This document shows, in pieces, positions 44,584-59,572 of a DNA stretch of 64,000 nucleotides. Position 1 is the stretch's first letter. Every line of letters starts with the position of its first letter. Position numbers and translations under genes: made by a program. Below the pieces are notes generated by a model that saw nothing but the letters and a program-made list of their open reading frames with translations, had not been told where the DNA came from and ran no database searches. The stretch lies in NCBI RefSeq assembly GCF_021556435.1, contig NZ_JAKGCU010000002.1, forward strand, positions 1 to 64,000. Direction: 5' to 3'. The DNA is from Gordonia tangerina. GTDB taxonomy: Bacteria > Actinomycetota > Actinomycetes > Mycobacteriales > Mycobacteriaceae.

Positions 44584-45285
44584 TCACGTCACGAAGCGAT
44601 GAGCGGCGTTGCCGGTGAGCCCAGGTGAGACACCCTCGCACAATCGAATCGGGTGATCGTAGAACTCCTCGTCGAGGGGTAGGAATCCGATCGGTTCCTC
44701 GTCGGCAACACTGCGAAGTCTGTCGGCCAGCTCGCGTTCGACCCCTTCGATGGTGGACGCATTCACGTCGCGCGCCTGGGTGATGAGATGCGGACGGAGT
44801 GCGGACATCCCGGTGTACCAGAGGGTTCCGTGCAGCGTAGGCCACAGCACGTCCTCGATGTCGCCGCTGATCCCGCGCGGGCCGAGGCTACCGGGACGGT
44901 CGCCGGCGGTGACGATCGTCAGCGCACGTCGTCCGACCAACCCGCCGTCGCCGTACTTTCGGGCTCTCCCCGTGGCCGGATCCATCACGTCGTAGGCGAA
45001 ACCGCGCTCGAAGACCCGGTCGATCCATCCCTTCATGATCGCCGGCATGCCGTACCACCAGAGCGGGAACTGCAGCACGACGAGGTCGGCATCGGCCAGT
45101 TTGCGCTGTTCGGTTTCGACGTCGGCCCCGCCCTCCTCGCGCAGAACCGGATCCCAGTCCATCGCGTAGAGATCGGATTCGGTCACCTGCCACCCCTCGG
45201 CGTGCAGAGCCCGTACACCGAATTGATGGAGATGGCAGTTGAGAGACCCGCGATCGGGATGTGCACTCACCCACAAAGCCTTCAT
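44584..45285 (-). CDS. NAD(P)H dehydrogenase / flavodoxin-fold oxidoreductase
   Basis: 233-aa protein of the NQO1/KefF-like flavodoxin fold, FMN- or FAD-dependent, reducing quinones or nitro compounds. MKALWVSAHPDRGSLNCHLH is the phosphate-binding start; QFPLWWYGMPAIMKGWIDRV is the signature. ATG 45285 begins the fold; an ATG 33 nt upstream adds foreign residues. Convergent with pgl, no conserved neighbour. Confidence 0.87.
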   Translation of the reverse strand: MKALWVSAHPDRGSLNCHLHQFGVRALHAEGWQVTESDLYAMDWDPVLREEGGADVETEQRKLADADLVVLQFPLWWYGMPAIMKGWIDRVFERGFAYDVMDPATGRARKYGDGGLVGRRALTIVTAGDRPGSLGPRGISGDIEDVLWPTLHGTLWYTGMSALRPHLITQARDVNASTIEGVERELADRLRSVADEEPIGFLPLDEEFYDHPIRLCEGVSPGLTGNAAHRFVT

Positions 45286-45414
45286 GCCGGGTGCAACACG
45301 GACAACCGACTGCCGCATTCCGCGCGAGGGAACCGCCTGCGCCGGTCGGGGCGCCCAGTCAACAAGAATCAGTGCCCAATCGACGGGAAAGGCGCCCAGT
45401 CGACGGGCCGGGGA

Positions 45415-48267
45415 CTAGCCCGAGTTGCGTAGGGCGGTGGCGAGGCCGTTCATCGTCAGCTGGATCCCGCGGCGTATCCGTGGCTCGTCGTCACCGGCAC
45501 GGAACCGGCGCAGCAGCTCGATCTGCAACAAGTTGAGCGGCTCCAGATACGGGAACCGGTTGTACACCGAGCGTTTCAGCGCCGAGTTGTCCGACAGCAG
45601 GTCCTCGGTACCGGTGATCTTCGCGCACATCGCGATGGTGCGTTCGTGTTCGTCGACGATCATCCCGAACACCGTGTCGCGTAGGTCCTCGTCCTCGACG
45701 AGCTGGGCGTAGCGGTGCGCCAGTCCCATATCGGACTTCGCGAGCACCTGCGCCATATTGGATATGACGGTGCGGAAAAACGGCCAGGTCTCGTAGTAGC
45801 GGCGCAAGGTTTCCAAGCGCTTCTCGTCGTCGCGCACCCATTGTTCGAAGGCAGAACCGGTGCCGTACCACCCGGGCAGCATCACCCGCGATTGCGTCCA
45901 GGACAGCACCCACGGGATGGCCCGCAGATCGGAGATCTTCTCGGTCTGCTTACGCGACGCCGGCCGGCTGCCGATGTTCAGCGCGCCGATCTCCGACAAC
46001 GGTGTCGACGTGGTGAAGTACTCCACGAAGCCGGGCGTCTCGTGAACCAACTTGCTGTAGGCGGAACGTGCGAGGGCCGCGATCTCGTCCATGTTGCTGT
46101 AGACGTCCTCGGATTCGTCGCCGAGTCCTTCCACATCGAGCAGCGACGACTCTATGGTCGCTGCCAGCAAGGTCTCCAGATTTCGTTCGGCCAGGACGGG
46201 TTCGGCGTACTTGGCCGCGATGATCTCGCCCTGCTCGGTGATTCGCAGAGAACCCTGCACGGCTCCGGGCGGTTGCGCGAGGATGGCGTCGTAACTCGGG
46301 CCACCACCGCGCCCGACGGTGCCACCACGTCCGTGGAACAGTCGCAGTCGGATTCCGGCCTTCTCGGCCGCCTCCACCAGGTCGAGTTCGCCGCGGTACA
46401 ACGCCCAGTTCGCGGCCATGTACCCGCCGTCCTTGTTCGAGTCGGAGTAGCCGAGCATCACCTCCTGCATACCGGCCTGACCTTCGACGAGGTCGCGATA
46501 GAGGGGGATGTCGAGTGCCGCCAGCAGTGTCTCGGCCCCTTGCTGCAGATCCTCGATGGTCTCGAACAGCGGCACGATACGCACCGACGACGACAGCTTT
46601 CCGGTCTCCGGATCCAGATCGATCAATCCGGCTTCCTTCAGCAGGATCATCGGCTCGAGCATGTCGCTCACCGACGTACACATGCTGATGACGTAGTTCG
46701 GCACCGACTCGGGGCCGAACATATTGACGGCCTTGGCGGCTGCCCGCACGATGTCGAGTTCCTTGGTCGCGAGCTCGCTGAGCTCCGCGTCCAGTCGGGT
46801 GAGCGGACGTCGTGCGGTGAGCTCGCGTGTCAGGATCTCCACCCGTTGCGCCTCGTCGAGTGAGGCATAGTCCGGGTGCACGCCGGCCCATGCGAGCAAC
46901 TCGGCAACGACCTCTTCGTGCATGTCGGAGTTCTGCCGCATGTCCAGGCCGGATAGGTTGAAACCGAAGGTACGGACCGCTTCTCGCAGCATGAGCAGGC
47001 GGTCGTCGGCGATGATGTCGTCGTGGGTGGATCGCAGCGCGGCGTCCACGATGTCCAGCTCGGCGAGCAGCTCGTCTGCGTCGGAATACGGCTCGGCCCC
47101 GTCGAGCTCGAAGAGATCCGATGCCTTCATGACCTCCTCACCGAACATGTGGACCGCGGTGGCCACGAGACGAGATCGGATCTTGCCCAAGGCGAGTCGG
47201 AACGGCTCGTCGGCTGCGGGATCGGCCCGGTCGACTCCCCCGAGTTCATAAATCCGGTCGTCGGGCGACATGAGGCGCGTCGACATGCTCAGTTCTTCGG
47301 CCAACAGGCGCAGTTCCGACAAGTGGTGACCGATGGCCGTACGCGCCGCGAGGGTGGTGGCCATCTCCACGATCTCCCCGGTGACGAAGGGATTGCCGTC
47401 GCGGTCGCCACCGATCCAGGAACCCATCCGCAGCATCGGATCGTCGTCGAGCCCGGCGTCGGGGTACGCGCTGCGCAGCGCCGCACGGACACCTGTGTTG
47501 ATCTTGGGTACCACCTCGAAGAAGGAGGCGTCGTAATACCGCAGGCCGGAGCGGATCTCGTCCTTGATGTTGAGTCGCTCGAGACGGATCAGCGCCGTCT
47601 GCCACAGGGTCAGGATCTGCCGGCGGAGGCCTTCGAGCACCTCGGCCTCTTCGGCCGGCGTCAGTTCGGTCCGGCTGCGGAAACGCATGAGTTCGGTGAT
47701 GCGGTTCTGAGCTTCGAACACGGTGCGGCGGCGCGTCTCGGTCGGATGAGCGGTGATGACCGGCACCACCGTCGCGTCCGCCAGCGCCTTGCCCACCTGA
47801 GCATCGGTCAGCCCGGCTTCGGCCAGCTTTGCGTAGGTTGCCGCCAGGGTGCTGTCCTGGGGCGGATCGCCCGCTCGCACATGGATGGCGCGCCGCCGTT
47901 CGCGGTGGATGTCCTCGGCGAGATTGGCCAGCAGGGCGAAGTTGCAGAACGCACGGATCACGGGCATGGCAACCGACAGGTCGACATCGGCGAACATGTC
48001 GGCGAGGGTGTCGCGATCGATCTCCGCGCGACGGATGCGGAATGCGGCGATCCGCGCGTTCTCGACCAGATCGAAGACCTCGTCGCCCGAGTGTTCGCGA
48101 ACCATGTCACCCAGCAGGCCGCCGAGCAGGCGGATGTCCTCACGCAGTGGCTCGGTGAGAGCGCGGCCCTCGTCGTCGATGATGATGTGGTCGGCGATTG
48201 TCATCGTGGGACGCCACGCAGGCGCTCCGGCGGACCGAGTGGACTCAGACGAGATCGATTCGCTCAT
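45415..48267 (-). CDS. ppc: Phosphoenolpyruvate carboxylase
   Basis: 950-aa PEPC, which carboxylates PEP to oxaloacetate (anaplerosis). Catalytic His in [39 protein letters not shown]; the glycine loop [22 protein letters not shown] 48267. As in corynebacteria it lies near the gap-pgk-tpiA genes, though here after secG. M. tuberculosis lacks it. Confidence 0.96.
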   Translation of the reverse strand: MSESISSESTRSAGAPAWRPTMTIADHIIIDDEGRALTEPLREDIRLLGGLLGDMVREHSGDEVFDLVENARIAAFRIRRAEIDRDTLADMFADVDLSVAMPVIRAFCNFALLANLAEDIHRERRRAIHVRAGDPPQDSTLAATYAKLAEAGLTDAQVGKALADATVVPVITAHPTETRRRTVFEAQNRITELMRFRSRTELTPAEEAEVLEGLRRQILTLWQTALIRLERLNIKDEIRSGLRYYDASFFEVVPKINTGVRAALRSAYPDAGLDDDPMLRMGSWIGGDRDGNPFVTGEIVEMATTLAARTAIGHHLSELRLLAEELSMSTRLMSPDDRIYELGGVDRADPAADEPFRLALGKIRSRLVATAVHMFGEEVMKASDLFELDGAEPYSDADELLAELDIVDAALRSTHDDIIADDRLLMLREAVRTFGFNLSGLDMRQNSDMHEEVVAELLAWAGVHPDYASLDEAQRVEILTRELTARRPLTRLDAELSELATKELDIVRAAAKAVNMFGPESVPNYVISMCTSVSDMLEPMILLKEAGLIDLDPETGKLSSSVRIVPLFETIEDLQQGAETLLAALDIPLYRDLVEGQAGMQEVMLGYSDSNKDGGYMAANWALYRGELDLVEAAEKAGIRLRLFHGRGGTVGRGGGPSYDAILAQPPGAVQGSLRITEQGEIIAAKYAEPVLAERNLETLLAATIESSLLDVEGLGDESEDVYSNMDEIAALARSAYSKLVHETPGFVEYFTTSTPLSEIGALNIGSRPASRKQTEKISDLRAIPWVLSWTQSRVMLPGWYGTGSAFEQWVRDDEKRLETLRRYYETWPFFRTVISNMAQVLAKSDMGLAHRYAQLVEDEDLRDTVFGMIVDEHERTIAMCAKITGTEDLLSDNSALKRSVYNRFPYLEPLNLLQIELLRRFRAGDDEPRIRRGIQLTMNGLATALRNSG

Positions 48268-48375
48268 GAGGTCAGTATCCCGGTATTCACACGGTGCGTC
48301 ATCTCGGGGCGCGTCGGGGCGCGTCGGCCCGGCGGCCGGTATCGGGCACCGTGGCGGGCGCGGTCAGCGCGAAAA

Positions 48376-48420
48376 CGGCGACCCATACCTCCGCACTGAT
48401 GCGGAAAGGCAGGGTCGCCG
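48376..48420 (-). terminator. Hairpin downstream of secG
   Basis: CGGCGACCC (48376-48384) pairs with GGGTCGCCG (48412-48420), with an inner CCGCA/TGCGG stem. It stands 21 nt after the secG stop and 109 nt before the ppc start, so it most likely ends the secG transcript. Confidence 0.6.
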
Positions 48421-48440
48421 AATGTTTCGACGTCTGATCG

Positions 48441-48674
48441 TCAGGAAAGTTTGATGTCGACTCCGATGCCGATGATGAAGATGAACCAGATGATGCCGAC
48501 GAAGACGGTCAGCCGATCCAGGTTGCGCTCGACGACGCTCGAACCGGACAGACTCGACTGCACACCGCCACCGAACAGCGACGACAAGCCACCGCCCTTA
48601 CCGCGGTGCAGCAACACCAGCACCACCATCAACACGCTGGTGATGACCAATCCGATGTCGAGTGCGAGCTTCAC
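48441..48674 (-). CDS. secG: Protein translocase subunit SecG
   Basis: 77-aa SecG with two helices (LALDIGLVITSVLMVVLVLL and LTVFVGIIWFIFIIGIGVDI) around the conserved loop HRGKGGGLSSLFGGGVQSSL. Part of the SecYEG channel. It lies 183 nt after tpiA, with a strong hairpin between. Confidence 0.93.
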   Translation of the reverse strand: MKLALDIGLVITSVLMVVLVLLHRGKGGGLSSLFGGGVQSSLSGSSVVERNLDRLTVFVGIIWFIFIIGIGVDIKLS

Positions 48675-48707
48675 GTGTAGTCAGTCCTGTTCGGTCGGTG
48701 CAAAGCA

Positions 48708-48756
48708 ACTGTGGCAGGTCGCGCGGAGCGTCGAACTCCGCACAACCTGCCACAGT
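48708..48756 (-). terminator. Strong hairpin between tpiA and secG
   Basis: ACTGTGGCAGGT (48708-48719) and ACCTGCCACAGT (48745-48756) are perfectly complementary over 12 bp, with a second GCGGAG/CTCCGC stem inside. It lies between the tpiA stop and the secG start. No T-run follows. It probably terminates or attenuates the gap-pgk-tpiA transcript before secG. Confidence 0.7.
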
Positions 48757-48857
48757 CTACGCGCTCGTCGCCGGTGCTCAGAGAATGGGGTGACGGGGGT
48801 CAGCGGAACCAAACCCCTGCCGCCCTCAGGAGGCCCGGAGCTTGCGAGCAGGAGCCG

Positions 48858-49643
48858 TCACGGCAGTGGCCCGCCGGCCGCGATGGCCGACAATGTCGCG
48901 AACTCGTCGGATTTCAGCGACGCACCGCCGACGAGGGCTCCGTCGACATCGGTCTGGCCGACGATGTCGCCGACGTTCTTCGCGTTCACCGAGCCGCCGT
49001 ACAGCACCCGAACCGAATCTGCGGTCGCATCGTCCGAGATTTCGGCGAGTGCACCCCGCACGGCCGAACACACCTCCTGGGCGTCCTGCGCGCTGGCCAC
49101 TCGCCCCGTGCCGATGGCCCACACCGGCTCGTACGCGATGACCACCTTGCCGACCTCCTCGGCCGACAAACCCGCCAACGACCCCTTGAGTTGGGTGACG
49201 TTGTATGCGACGTGTTCGCCCGCCTCCCGGATGTCGAGACCCTCACCGATGCACACGATCGGCGTCAGGCCGTGCTTGAGCGCCGCCTTGGTCTTGGCCA
49301 GGACGACCTCGTCGGTCTCGGCATGCATGGTGCGACGCTCGGAGTGTCCGACGACGACATAGGTGCACCCCAGCTTGGCCAGGAAGGCACCGCTGATCTC
49401 ACCGGTAAACGCCCCCGAATCGTGTGCCGACAGATCCTGCGCACCATAGGTGAGCAGCAACTTGTCGCCGTCCACGACGGTCTGGACGCTCCGGATGTCG
49501 GTGAACGGCGGGATGACCGTCACATCGACCTTGTCGAAGTACTTCGCGGGCAAGGCGAACGCGATCTTCTGGACGAGCGCGATGGCCTCCAGATGATTCA
49601 GGTTCATCTTCCAGTTGCCCGCAATGAGCGGTGTACGCGCCAT
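48858..49643 (-). CDS. tpiA: Triosephosphate isomerase
   Basis: 261-aa [19 protein letters not shown], catalytic His in [15 protein letters not shown], catalytic Glu in [17 protein letters not shown], and [14 protein letters not shown] 49643 overlaps the pgk stop. Confidence 0.97.
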   Translation of the reverse strand: MARTPLIAGNWKMNLNHLEAIALVQKIAFALPAKYFDKVDVTVIPPFTDIRSVQTVVDGDKLLLTYGAQDLSAHDSGAFTGEISGAFLAKLGCTYVVVGHSERRTMHAETDEVVLAKTKAALKHGLTPIVCIGEGLDIREAGEHVAYNVTQLKGSLAGLSAEEVGKVVIAYEPVWAIGTGRVASAQDAQEVCSAVRGALAEISDDATADSVRVLYGGSVNAKNVGDIVGQTDVDGALVGGASLKSDEFATLSAIAAGGPLP

Positions 49644-50854
49644 CAGCTCTCCAGCACTTTCAGTCCGGGCAGCTCCTTGCCCTCGAGATACTCCAGGGAT
49701 GCCCCGCCACCGGTCGAGATGTGCGAGAAATCGCTGTCGGGCAGACCCAGGGTGCGCACGGCGGCCGCCGAGTCGCCGCCGCCGACGACCGTGAACGCGC
49801 CGCCCTTGGTGGTCGCCGCGATCGCTTCGGCGACCCCGCGGGTACCCGATGCGAACTTCTCGAACTCGAACACGCCCGAAGGCCCGTTCCAGAACACCGT
49901 CTCGGCTCCGGAGAGCACCGCGGTGAAACGTTTGACCGATTCGGGCCCGATGTCCAGACCCATCCACCCCTCTGGGATCTCCGTTACGGAGACCGTCTTC
50001 GCCTCGGCGTCGGCGGCGAACTTGTCGGCCACCACCACGTCGACCGGCAGCCGGATCACGTCACCGAACTGCTCGAGCAGGCCCTTGCAGGTGTCGATCT
50101 GATCTTCCTGCAGCAGCGAGTTGCCCACCGAGTGTCCCTGCGCGGCAAGGAAGGTGAACGCCATGCCGCCACCGATGACCAGGGTGTCGACCTTCGGGGC
50201 CAGCGCTTCGATGACGCCGAGCTTGTCCGACACCTTCGACCCGCCCAGGACGACCGCATACGGCCGCGCCACCTCGTGGGTCAGCTTCGACAACACGTCT
50301 ACCTCGGCCGCCACGAGTTTGCCGGCGTAGTGCGGCAGGAGCTTCGCGACGTCGTACACCGACGCCTGCTTGCGATGCACCACACCGAAGCCATCGGAGA
50401 CGAAGGCACCGTCGTCGCCGACCAACTCGACGAGCGCCTTGGCCAGCGCTTCCCGTTCGGTCTCGTCCTTGGAGGTCTCGCGCGGATCGAAACGCACGTT
50501 CTCCAGCAGCAGGACATCGCCGTCGGTGAGGCCTTCGGCCCGGGCGAGCGCATCGGTTCCGACCACGTCGCCGGCCAACTGCACGTTGCGGCCGAGTTCG
50601 GCGCCGAGTCGCTCGGCCACCGGGGCCAGCGAGAACTTCGGATCCGGTTCGCCCTTCGGACGACCGAGATGCGCGGTGATGATGACCTTTGCACCGGCAT
50701 CGACCAGCGCCGACAAGGTCGGCAGGGAGGCCAGGATGCGGCCCGGGTCGGTGATCGTGGTTCCGTCGAGCGGAACGTTGAAATCCGACCGGACCAGCAC
50801 TCCCCGACCCGAAACGCCTTCTTCCAGAAGGTCTTTCAGTGTGGGTACGCCCAT
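49643..50854 (-). CDS. pgk: Phosphoglycerate kinase
   Basis: 403-aa [16 protein letters not shown] at the N-terminus, [18 protein letters not shown], hinge/nucleotide regions [17 protein letters not shown] and [18 protein letters not shown] 50854, 31 nt after gap. Middle gene of gap-pgk-tpiA. Confidence 0.97.
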   Translation of the reverse strand: MGVPTLKDLLEEGVSGRGVLVRSDFNVPLDGTTITDPGRILASLPTLSALVDAGAKVIITAHLGRPKGEPDPKFSLAPVAERLGAELGRNVQLAGDVVGTDALARAEGLTDGDVLLLENVRFDPRETSKDETEREALAKALVELVGDDGAFVSDGFGVVHRKQASVYDVAKLLPHYAGKLVAAEVDVLSKLTHEVARPYAVVLGGSKVSDKLGVIEALAPKVDTLVIGGGMAFTFLAAQGHSVGNSLLQEDQIDTCKGLLEQFGDVIRLPVDVVVADKFAADAEAKTVSVTEIPEGWMGLDIGPESVKRFTAVLSGAETVFWNGPSGVFEFEKFASGTRGVAEAIAATTKGGAFTVVGGGDSAAAVRTLGLPDSDFSHISTGGGASLEYLEGKELPGLKVLES

Positions 50855-50885
50855 GGTGGCGTTGCTCCTAGTGACTCGAGGGCGA

Positions 50886-51926
<1,041 letters not shown>

Positions 51927-51963
51927 TCATCATCAAGGCCTGCGGCCGCAAACGGGGGCGACA

Positions 51964-51977
51964 TTCACGATGGTGAA
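51964..51977. promoter_or_regulatory. Short perfect dyad upstream of gap
   Basis: TTCAC-GATG-GTGAA, 58 nt before the gap start, in the 162-nt gap after whiA. A candidate operator or transcript element; no regulator is recognised. Confidence 0.35.
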
Positions 51978-52067
51978 CATCACCCGTGGCCCACCTCAGC
52001 CTAGTAGGAGGCTCACCGAACAGCATGCGATGGGTACGAATCGCCCGACACGCGGGTTCGACTGCGC

Positions 52068-53051
52068 TCAGGCGTCGTCGAGCAGGTCCGAGGTCACGGC
52101 CGATTCGGTGTCCGGTATGCCGTCGGTGCGGGCCTTCTTGTCCGCCATCGACAGCAATCGTCGAATGCGCCCGGCGACGGCATCCTTGGTCATCGGCGGA
52201 TCGGCGAGCTGACCGAGTTCCTCCAGGGAGGCCTGCCGATGGGTGATGCGCAACTGGCCGGCGGCCACCAAGTGATCGGGCACCTCATCGCCCAGGATGT
52301 CGAGGGCCCGCTCGACCCGGGCGGCCGCCGCGACGGCGGCCCGAGCCGAACGACGCAGGTTGGCATCGTCGAAGTTGGCGAGGCGGTTGGCGGTTGCGCG
52401 GACCTCGCGACGCATGCGCCGCTCCTCCCACACCAGCCGGGTGTCGTTGGCACCCATGCGGGTCAACAACGCACCGATGGCCTCCCCGTCCCGGATGACC
52501 ACCCGGTCGGCTCCGCGCACCTCACGTGCCTTCGCGGACACACCGAGCCGGCGGGCCGCGCCGACCAACGCGAGGGCCGCTTCGGGGCCGGGGCAGCTGA
52601 CTTCGAGTGCTGAGGAGCGACCCGGCTCGGTCAACGAACCGTGGGCCAGGAAGGCACCGCGCCACGCGGCCTCGGCGTCGGCGACGCTGCCGCCGACGAC
52701 CTGAGCCGGGAGGCCCCGGACCGGTCGGCCACGCAGGTCGAGCAGTCCGGTCTGGCGCGCCAGACCCTCACCGTCCTTGGTGACCCGCACGATGTAGCGG
52801 GCACCTTTTCGAAGACCGCCGCTACGCAACACGTGGACGTCGGAGTTGTAGCCGTACAGGTCGAAGATCTCCCGCCGCAGCCGTCGCGCGACGTTGCCGA
52901 GGTCCACCTCCGCCTCGACCACCACCCGCCCCGCCACGATGTGCAGTCCGCCGGCGAATCGCAACAGCGCCGACACCTCGGCCTTGCGGCAACTCACCTG
53001 GGTCACGGTCAGACGTGAAAGCTCATCCTTCACCGCCGCGGTCATCGCCAC
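52068..53051 (-). CDS. whiA: Sporulation/cell-division regulator WhiA
   Basis: 327-aa WhiA: an N-terminal degenerate LAGLIDADG homing-endonuclease fold ([36 protein letters not shown]) and a C-terminal HTH ([20 protein letters not shown]). In actinobacteria it works with WhiB on division genes. GTG 53051 (then GCG ATG) is chosen because AGGAGG is 10 nt upstream and the family commonly starts MAMTA. Downstream of yvcK and rapZ in the usual order. Confidence 0.93.
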   Translation of the reverse strand: MAMTAAVKDELSRLTVTQVSCRKAEVSALLRFAGGLHIVAGRVVVEAEVDLGNVARRLRREIFDLYGYNSDVHVLRSGGLRKGARYIVRVTKDGEGLARQTGLLDLRGRPVRGLPAQVVGGSVADAEAAWRGAFLAHGSLTEPGRSSALEVSCPGPEAALALVGAARRLGVSAKAREVRGADRVVIRDGEAIGALLTRMGANDTRLVWEERRMRREVRATANRLANFDDANLRRSARAAVAAAARVERALDILGDEVPDHLVAAGQLRITHRQASLEELGQLADPPMTKDAVAGRIRRLLSMADKKARTDGIPDTESAVTSDLLDDA

Positions 53052-53176
53052 CGGTCCCTGCCCTCCTGTCACGGTTCTTCTGTCCGGGTCGCGCCGTGGC
53101 ACGCCAGGAGCATTGAACCCATCCCCGGTGATCACTGCGTCGGCTCCGAACGCCGTCGCCGGTGCACACGACTCAC

Positions 53177-54226
53177 TCACGATTCTTGCGCTCGGACAGC
53201 GTATCGACTCAATTCACCTTCGCACAGTTGCTTCACCAGAGTGGCGACTTTCTCCGGGTCGTGCACGTGCCGACCAGGTATTGCGAGGTCACCTACGTGC
53301 AGGCGTGCGCCGAACAACTCAGCCGCCCGGATCAGGTGATCCCGCTCACGCCCGGCGGGTACCGAGGCGGCGTCGACCACGATGTCGTCGACCTGGAACA
53401 CGTCGGCGTGGGCGTGCAGCACATGGAGGTGGCGTTCCACCGAGAATCCGGTCGTCTCACCGGGTTCGGGTGCCAGGTTGACGAACAGCATCCGCCGCGC
53501 GCGGGTCTCCCGCAGCGCCCGGAGCTGCTCGGGTACCAGCACGTGCGGGATCACGCTGGAGAACCAGGACCCCGGGCCCAGCACCACCAGATCTGCCTCG
53601 CGGATCGCCTCGACGGCATCCGGGCACGCCGGCGGGTCTGCCGGGAGCAGACGGACCCGCCGGACCTTTCCGGGTGTGGTCGCGACCGCGACCTGCCCGC
53701 GGATGCACCTGCTGATGCGCGGGTCGCTCTCCAGCCCGGAGACGTCGGCCTCGATGTCGAGTGGCACCGCCGACATGGGCAGCACGCGGCCATCGATGTC
53801 GAACACGGCGACGAGCTCGTCGAGCGCCGCCACCGGATCCCCGGTGACCTCGGTCAGGCCTGCCAGCAGCAGGTTGCCGACCGGGTGACCCGCCAGAGCT
53901 CCCCGACCGCCGAATCGATGCTGGAAGATACTCGCCCACAGTTCGTGTGCCGATGGGCCGTGCGGGGTGGGTCCATCTACCCTGTCGGCCAGCGCGGCCG
54001 GCGCAGACATCAACGCCGACAATGCCATTCGCAGATCACCAGGCGGGATGACGCCCAATTCGGCGCGCAGCCGTCCCGACGATCCACCATCGTCGGCGAC
54101 GGTGACCACTGCCGTGACATCAGGGCTCAGATAGCGCATCGCCGTCAGCGTCGCGTACAGACCGTGCCCCCCGCCGAGCGCCACGATCCGCATGTCGCGC
54201 GCCGCGGGTTCCTGCGGGGCACTCAT
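53177..54226 (-). CDS. yvcK: YvcK/CofD-like protein
   Basis: 349-aa GAF-unrelated, CofD-fold protein: [20 protein letters not shown] nucleotide-binding loop, [32 protein letters not shown], and [20 protein letters not shown]. YvcK (CuvA in mycobacteria) binds UDP-sugars and supports cell-wall metabolism. ATG 54226 overlaps the rapZ stop by 4 nt. Confidence 0.93.
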   Translation of the reverse strand: MSAPQEPAARDMRIVALGGGHGLYATLTAMRYLSPDVTAVVTVADDGGSSGRLRAELGVIPPGDLRMALSALMSAPAALADRVDGPTPHGPSAHELWASIFQHRFGGRGALAGHPVGNLLLAGLTEVTGDPVAALDELVAVFDIDGRVLPMSAVPLDIEADVSGLESDPRISRCIRGQVAVATTPGKVRRVRLLPADPPACPDAVEAIREADLVVLGPGSWFSSVIPHVLVPEQLRALRETRARRMLFVNLAPEPGETTGFSVERHLHVLHAHADVFQVDDIVVDAASVPAGRERDHLIRAAELFGARLHVGDLAIPGRHVHDPEKVATLVKQLCEGELSRYAVRAQES

Positions 54227-55155
54227 TCGCGCCCCAGATCACGATGGATCACCCGCACGTCGTAGCAAGGCGTGCCGTGCGTGTCGGTCGCCGCCGCGAG
54301 CCGACGGCCGACCTCCTCCGAGATCGCCACGCTGCGGTGTTTGCCGCCGGTGCACCCGATGCTGATCGTCATGTACCGCTTGCCTTCTCGCAGGTATCCG
54401 GGAGCCACCACCGCCACGATCTCGAGATGGAGATCCACAAAACGACCCGCACCGTCCTGACCGAGCACGTAGTCCCGGACCTCGTCATCACAACCGTTCT
54501 GCGCCCGCAGGTCGGCGATCCAATACGGGTTCGGCAGGAACCGGACGTCGGCCACGTAGTCGGAGTCGATCGGCAGACCGTACTTGAATCCGAACGACTG
54601 CACGGCCACGCTGAGGCGGTTGTCGGTGTCGTGCGGGTACACCCCCTCCACCACCTCGCGCAGTTTGGCTGCGGTCAGCGCCGATGTCTCTACGACAAGG
54701 TCGGCGGAGTTCTTGATCGGCGCCAGGATGGCGCGCTCGCGGGCGATGCCGTCGACAAGTGTCTCGCGGCCCTGCAACGGATGGCGTCGCCGCACCTGTT
54801 CGAAGCGGCGCACCAGGACATGGTCACTGGCGTCGAGGAACAGCAGCTTGGTGCGCGCGCCGGACGTTTCCAGCGACTTGCGGAGATCGTCGAGTTGACC
54901 GCCGATCTCGTCGTCGGACGCGCGGATCACCATCGCCAGGCGCGAGATCGTCGGGTCGCTCTCGCGCACCATCTCCACCATTGTCGCGATCAACGACGGC
55001 GGCACGTTGTCGGCGACGTACCACCCGTCGTCCTCGAGCACGTTTGCGGCGGTGGAACGGCCGGCCCCCGACAGACCGGCGACGAACAGGACGGTGAGGT
55101 CCGTGGCCTCTCTGCCGGTCTCGGCGGTCGGTTCGGCGTCAGGTGGGTCGATCAC
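54223..55155 (-). CDS. rapZ: RapZ-family P-loop nucleotide-binding protein
   Basis: 310-aa RapZ/YvcJ protein. Walker [21 protein letters not shown] (Arg for the usual Lys), [13 protein letters not shown], and the C-terminal domain with [20 protein letters not shown] and [18 protein letters not shown] 55155 has GGAGGAGA upstream and overlaps the uvrC end by 17 nt. RNA-binding adaptor function is known in E. coli; in actinobacteria the role is unclear. Confidence 0.92.
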   Translation of the reverse strand: MIDPPDAEPTAETGREATDLTVLFVAGLSGAGRSTAANVLEDDGWYVADNVPPSLIATMVEMVRESDPTISRLAMVIRASDDEIGGQLDDLRKSLETSGARTKLLFLDASDHVLVRRFEQVRRRHPLQGRETLVDGIARERAILAPIKNSADLVVETSALTAAKLREVVEGVYPHDTDNRLSVAVQSFGFKYGLPIDSDYVADVRFLPNPYWIADLRAQNGCDDEVRDYVLGQDGAGRFVDLHLEIVAVVAPGYLREGKRYMTISIGCTGGKHRSVAISEEVGRRLAAATDTHGTPCYDVRVIHRDLGRE

Positions 55156-57247
55156 CGGTCGTCTCCTCCACTCGTTGCTCCGTCGATTCGCGTTGAGTTG
55201 TTGCAGCTCCCGCGCCGGCGTGCTCCGGCCCAGCAGGGTCGCGCACAGCAGGGTCTGGCCCATCGTGATCGGCCCCAGCGGGATCCGACACCGCGGGGTC
55301 GGGTGCCGCATCCTGGGCCAGTGCGGCTCGGACGGCTCGTGCGGTCGCCGACCCGATTCCCGGGACCCCCGAGATCTCCTCCAGAGACGCCTCGCGCAGG
55401 CGGGCGACCGACCCGAAATGCGTGACGAGCGCCGTGCGGCGGGTACGACCGAGCCCCGGCACACCGTCGAGAACGGATTCGGTCATGCGTTTGCTGCGCT
55501 TGCTGCGGTGGAAGGTGATCGCGAAGCGGTGCGCCTCGTCGCGCACGCGTTGGAGCAAGAACAACGCCTCGCTCGTCCGCGGCAGGATCATCGGTTCATC
55601 ATCACCCGGAATCCACACCTCTTCCAGCCGTTTGGCCAGTCCGACGACCGCGACGTCGGTCACGCCGAGCTCGTCGAGCACCGTGGCGGCGGCGTGCGCC
55701 TGCGGCGCACCACCGTCGACCACGAAAAGGTTTGGTGGGTAGGCGAACTTGCGGGCGCGACCGGTATCGGGGTCCACCGCGGAGGTGATCGGACTCTCCT
55801 GATCCTGCCGATGCCGCAGGAATCGCCGTCGGGTCACCTCGGCGATCGAGGCGACGTCGTCGGAGCGGCCGTCTCCGGCAGCGTGCCGGATCGAGTAGTG
55901 CCGGTAGTCAGATTTGCGGGCGAGGCCATCCTCGAACACGACCAACGACGCCACGACGTCGGTGCCCTGCACATGGGAGATGTCGACGCACTCGATTCGC
56001 AGCGGCGCCTGGTCGAGGCCGAGTGTCTCCTGTAGCTCGGTCAGGGCGGCCGACCGCGTCGTGAGGTCGCCGGCACGCCTGAGCTTGTGCTGCGCCAGTG
56101 CCTCGGCGGCGTTGCGCGTCACGGTGTCGAACAGCGCCTTTTTGTCACCGCGTTGCGGCACACGCAGGTCCACCCGGCTGCCCCGCAGATCCGACAACCA
56201 CTGCTGGAGATCCGCGTGATCGTCGGGCAGCGCCGGGACCAGCACCTCGCGCGGGATCGACTCGCCGTGCGCACGGTCGTCGTCGATCTCGACGGTGGCG
56301 TCGAGATCGACCTGGGCACCGTAGAACTGGGTCAGGAACTGCCCGACCTCCTCACCGGCGGAATCGTCGTCGGACCGCTCGACCACCCATCCGCGTTGGC
56401 CACGGACCCGGCCATCGCGAACGTGGAAGACCTGCACCGACACCTCGAGTTGATCCCCGGACATGCCGACCACATCGGCGTCGGTACCGTCACCGAGGAC
56501 CACTGCCTGCTTCTCCATCGCGCGCCGCATCGCGCCCACGTCATCACGCAGTCGAGCGGCCCGCTCGAAGTCGAGTTCGTCGGCAGCGGTGGTCATCTCA
56601 CGCTCGAGTCGGCGGATCATCTGATCGGTGCGGCCGGCCAGGAAGTCGCAGAAGTCGTCGACGATCTCACGGTGCTGCTCGGCGGTCACGCGCCCGACGC
56701 ACGGCGCCGCACACTTGTCGATGTACCCGAGCAGGCAGGGCCGGTCGATCTGTCGGTGGCGTTTGAAGACGCCGGTCGAACATGTGCGGGCCGGGAACAC
56801 GCGGGTCAGCAGATCCACGGTCTCGCGGATGGCCCAGGCGTGCGAGTAGGGCCCGAAGTAGCGCACCCCGCGACGTCGCGGGCCACGGTAGACGAACAAC
56901 CGCGGGTACTCCTCGTTGAGGGTCACCGCGAGCACCGGGTAACTCTTGTCGTCGCGATAGCGGACGTTGAACCGGGGATCGAATTCCTTGATCCAGTTGT
57001 ACTCGAGCTGCAGCGCCTCCACCTCGGTGCCGACCACGGTCCACTCGACTGCCGCGGCGGTGGTCACCATCTGGCGGGTGCGCGGATGCAGCCCGGTCAG
57101 GTCCGCGAAGTACGACGTCAGGCGCGACCGCAGATTCTTGGCCTTGCCGACGTAGATGACCCGGCCGTGTGCGTCACGGAACTTGTAGACCCCGGGTTCG
57201 GTCGGGATGCTGCCCGCGGCGGGGCGATAGGTTGACGGGTCTGCCAC
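55139..57247 (-). CDS. uvrC: Excinuclease ABC subunit C
   Basis: 702-aa UvrC. N-terminal GIY-YIG nuclease ([20 protein letters not shown]), UVR motif ([20 protein letters not shown]), RNase H-like nuclease ([20 protein letters not shown]), and a C-terminal helix-hairpin-helix ([20 protein letters not shown]). A tail of about 55 residues rich in Asp/Pro/Ala (repeated DPA units) extends past the usual end. GTG 57247. Confidence 0.95.
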   Translation of the reverse strand: MADPSTYRPAAGSIPTEPGVYKFRDAHGRVIYVGKAKNLRSRLTSYFADLTGLHPRTRQMVTTAAAVEWTVVGTEVEALQLEYNWIKEFDPRFNVRYRDDKSYPVLAVTLNEEYPRLFVYRGPRRRGVRYFGPYSHAWAIRETVDLLTRVFPARTCSTGVFKRHRQIDRPCLLGYIDKCAAPCVGRVTAEQHREIVDDFCDFLAGRTDQMIRRLEREMTTAADELDFERAARLRDDVGAMRRAMEKQAVVLGDGTDADVVGMSGDQLEVSVQVFHVRDGRVRGQRGWVVERSDDDSAGEEVGQFLTQFYGAQVDLDATVEIDDDRAHGESIPREVLVPALPDDHADLQQWLSDLRGSRVDLRVPQRGDKKALFDTVTRNAAEALAQHKLRRAGDLTTRSAALTELQETLGLDQAPLRIECVDISHVQGTDVVASLVVFEDGLARKSDYRHYSIRHAAGDGRSDDVASIAEVTRRRFLRHRQDQESPITSAVDPDTGRARKFAYPPNLFVVDGGAPQAHAAATVLDELGVTDVAVVGLAKRLEEVWIPGDDEPMILPRTSEALFLLQRVRDEAHRFAITFHRSKRSKRMTESVLDGVPGLGRTRRTALVTHFGSVARLREASLEEISGVPGIGSATARAVRAALAQDAAPDPAVSDPAGADHDGPDPAVRDPAGPEHAGAGAATTQRESTEQRVEETTGDRPT

Positions 57248-57268
57248 ACAGTCCAGGCTAATCGGTGC

Positions 57269-59570
<2,302 letters not shown>

Positions 59571-59572
59571 GT

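Noticed and set aside
45350..45407. Three copies of a GCGCCCAGTCGACGGG-like word before ppc's end
   Set aside because: Short, imperfect and irregularly spaced; no structure or function could be supported.
45715..46863. Long plus-strand open frame opposite ppc
   Set aside because: Antisense shadow of a well-conserved enzyme; no ribosome site or family features.
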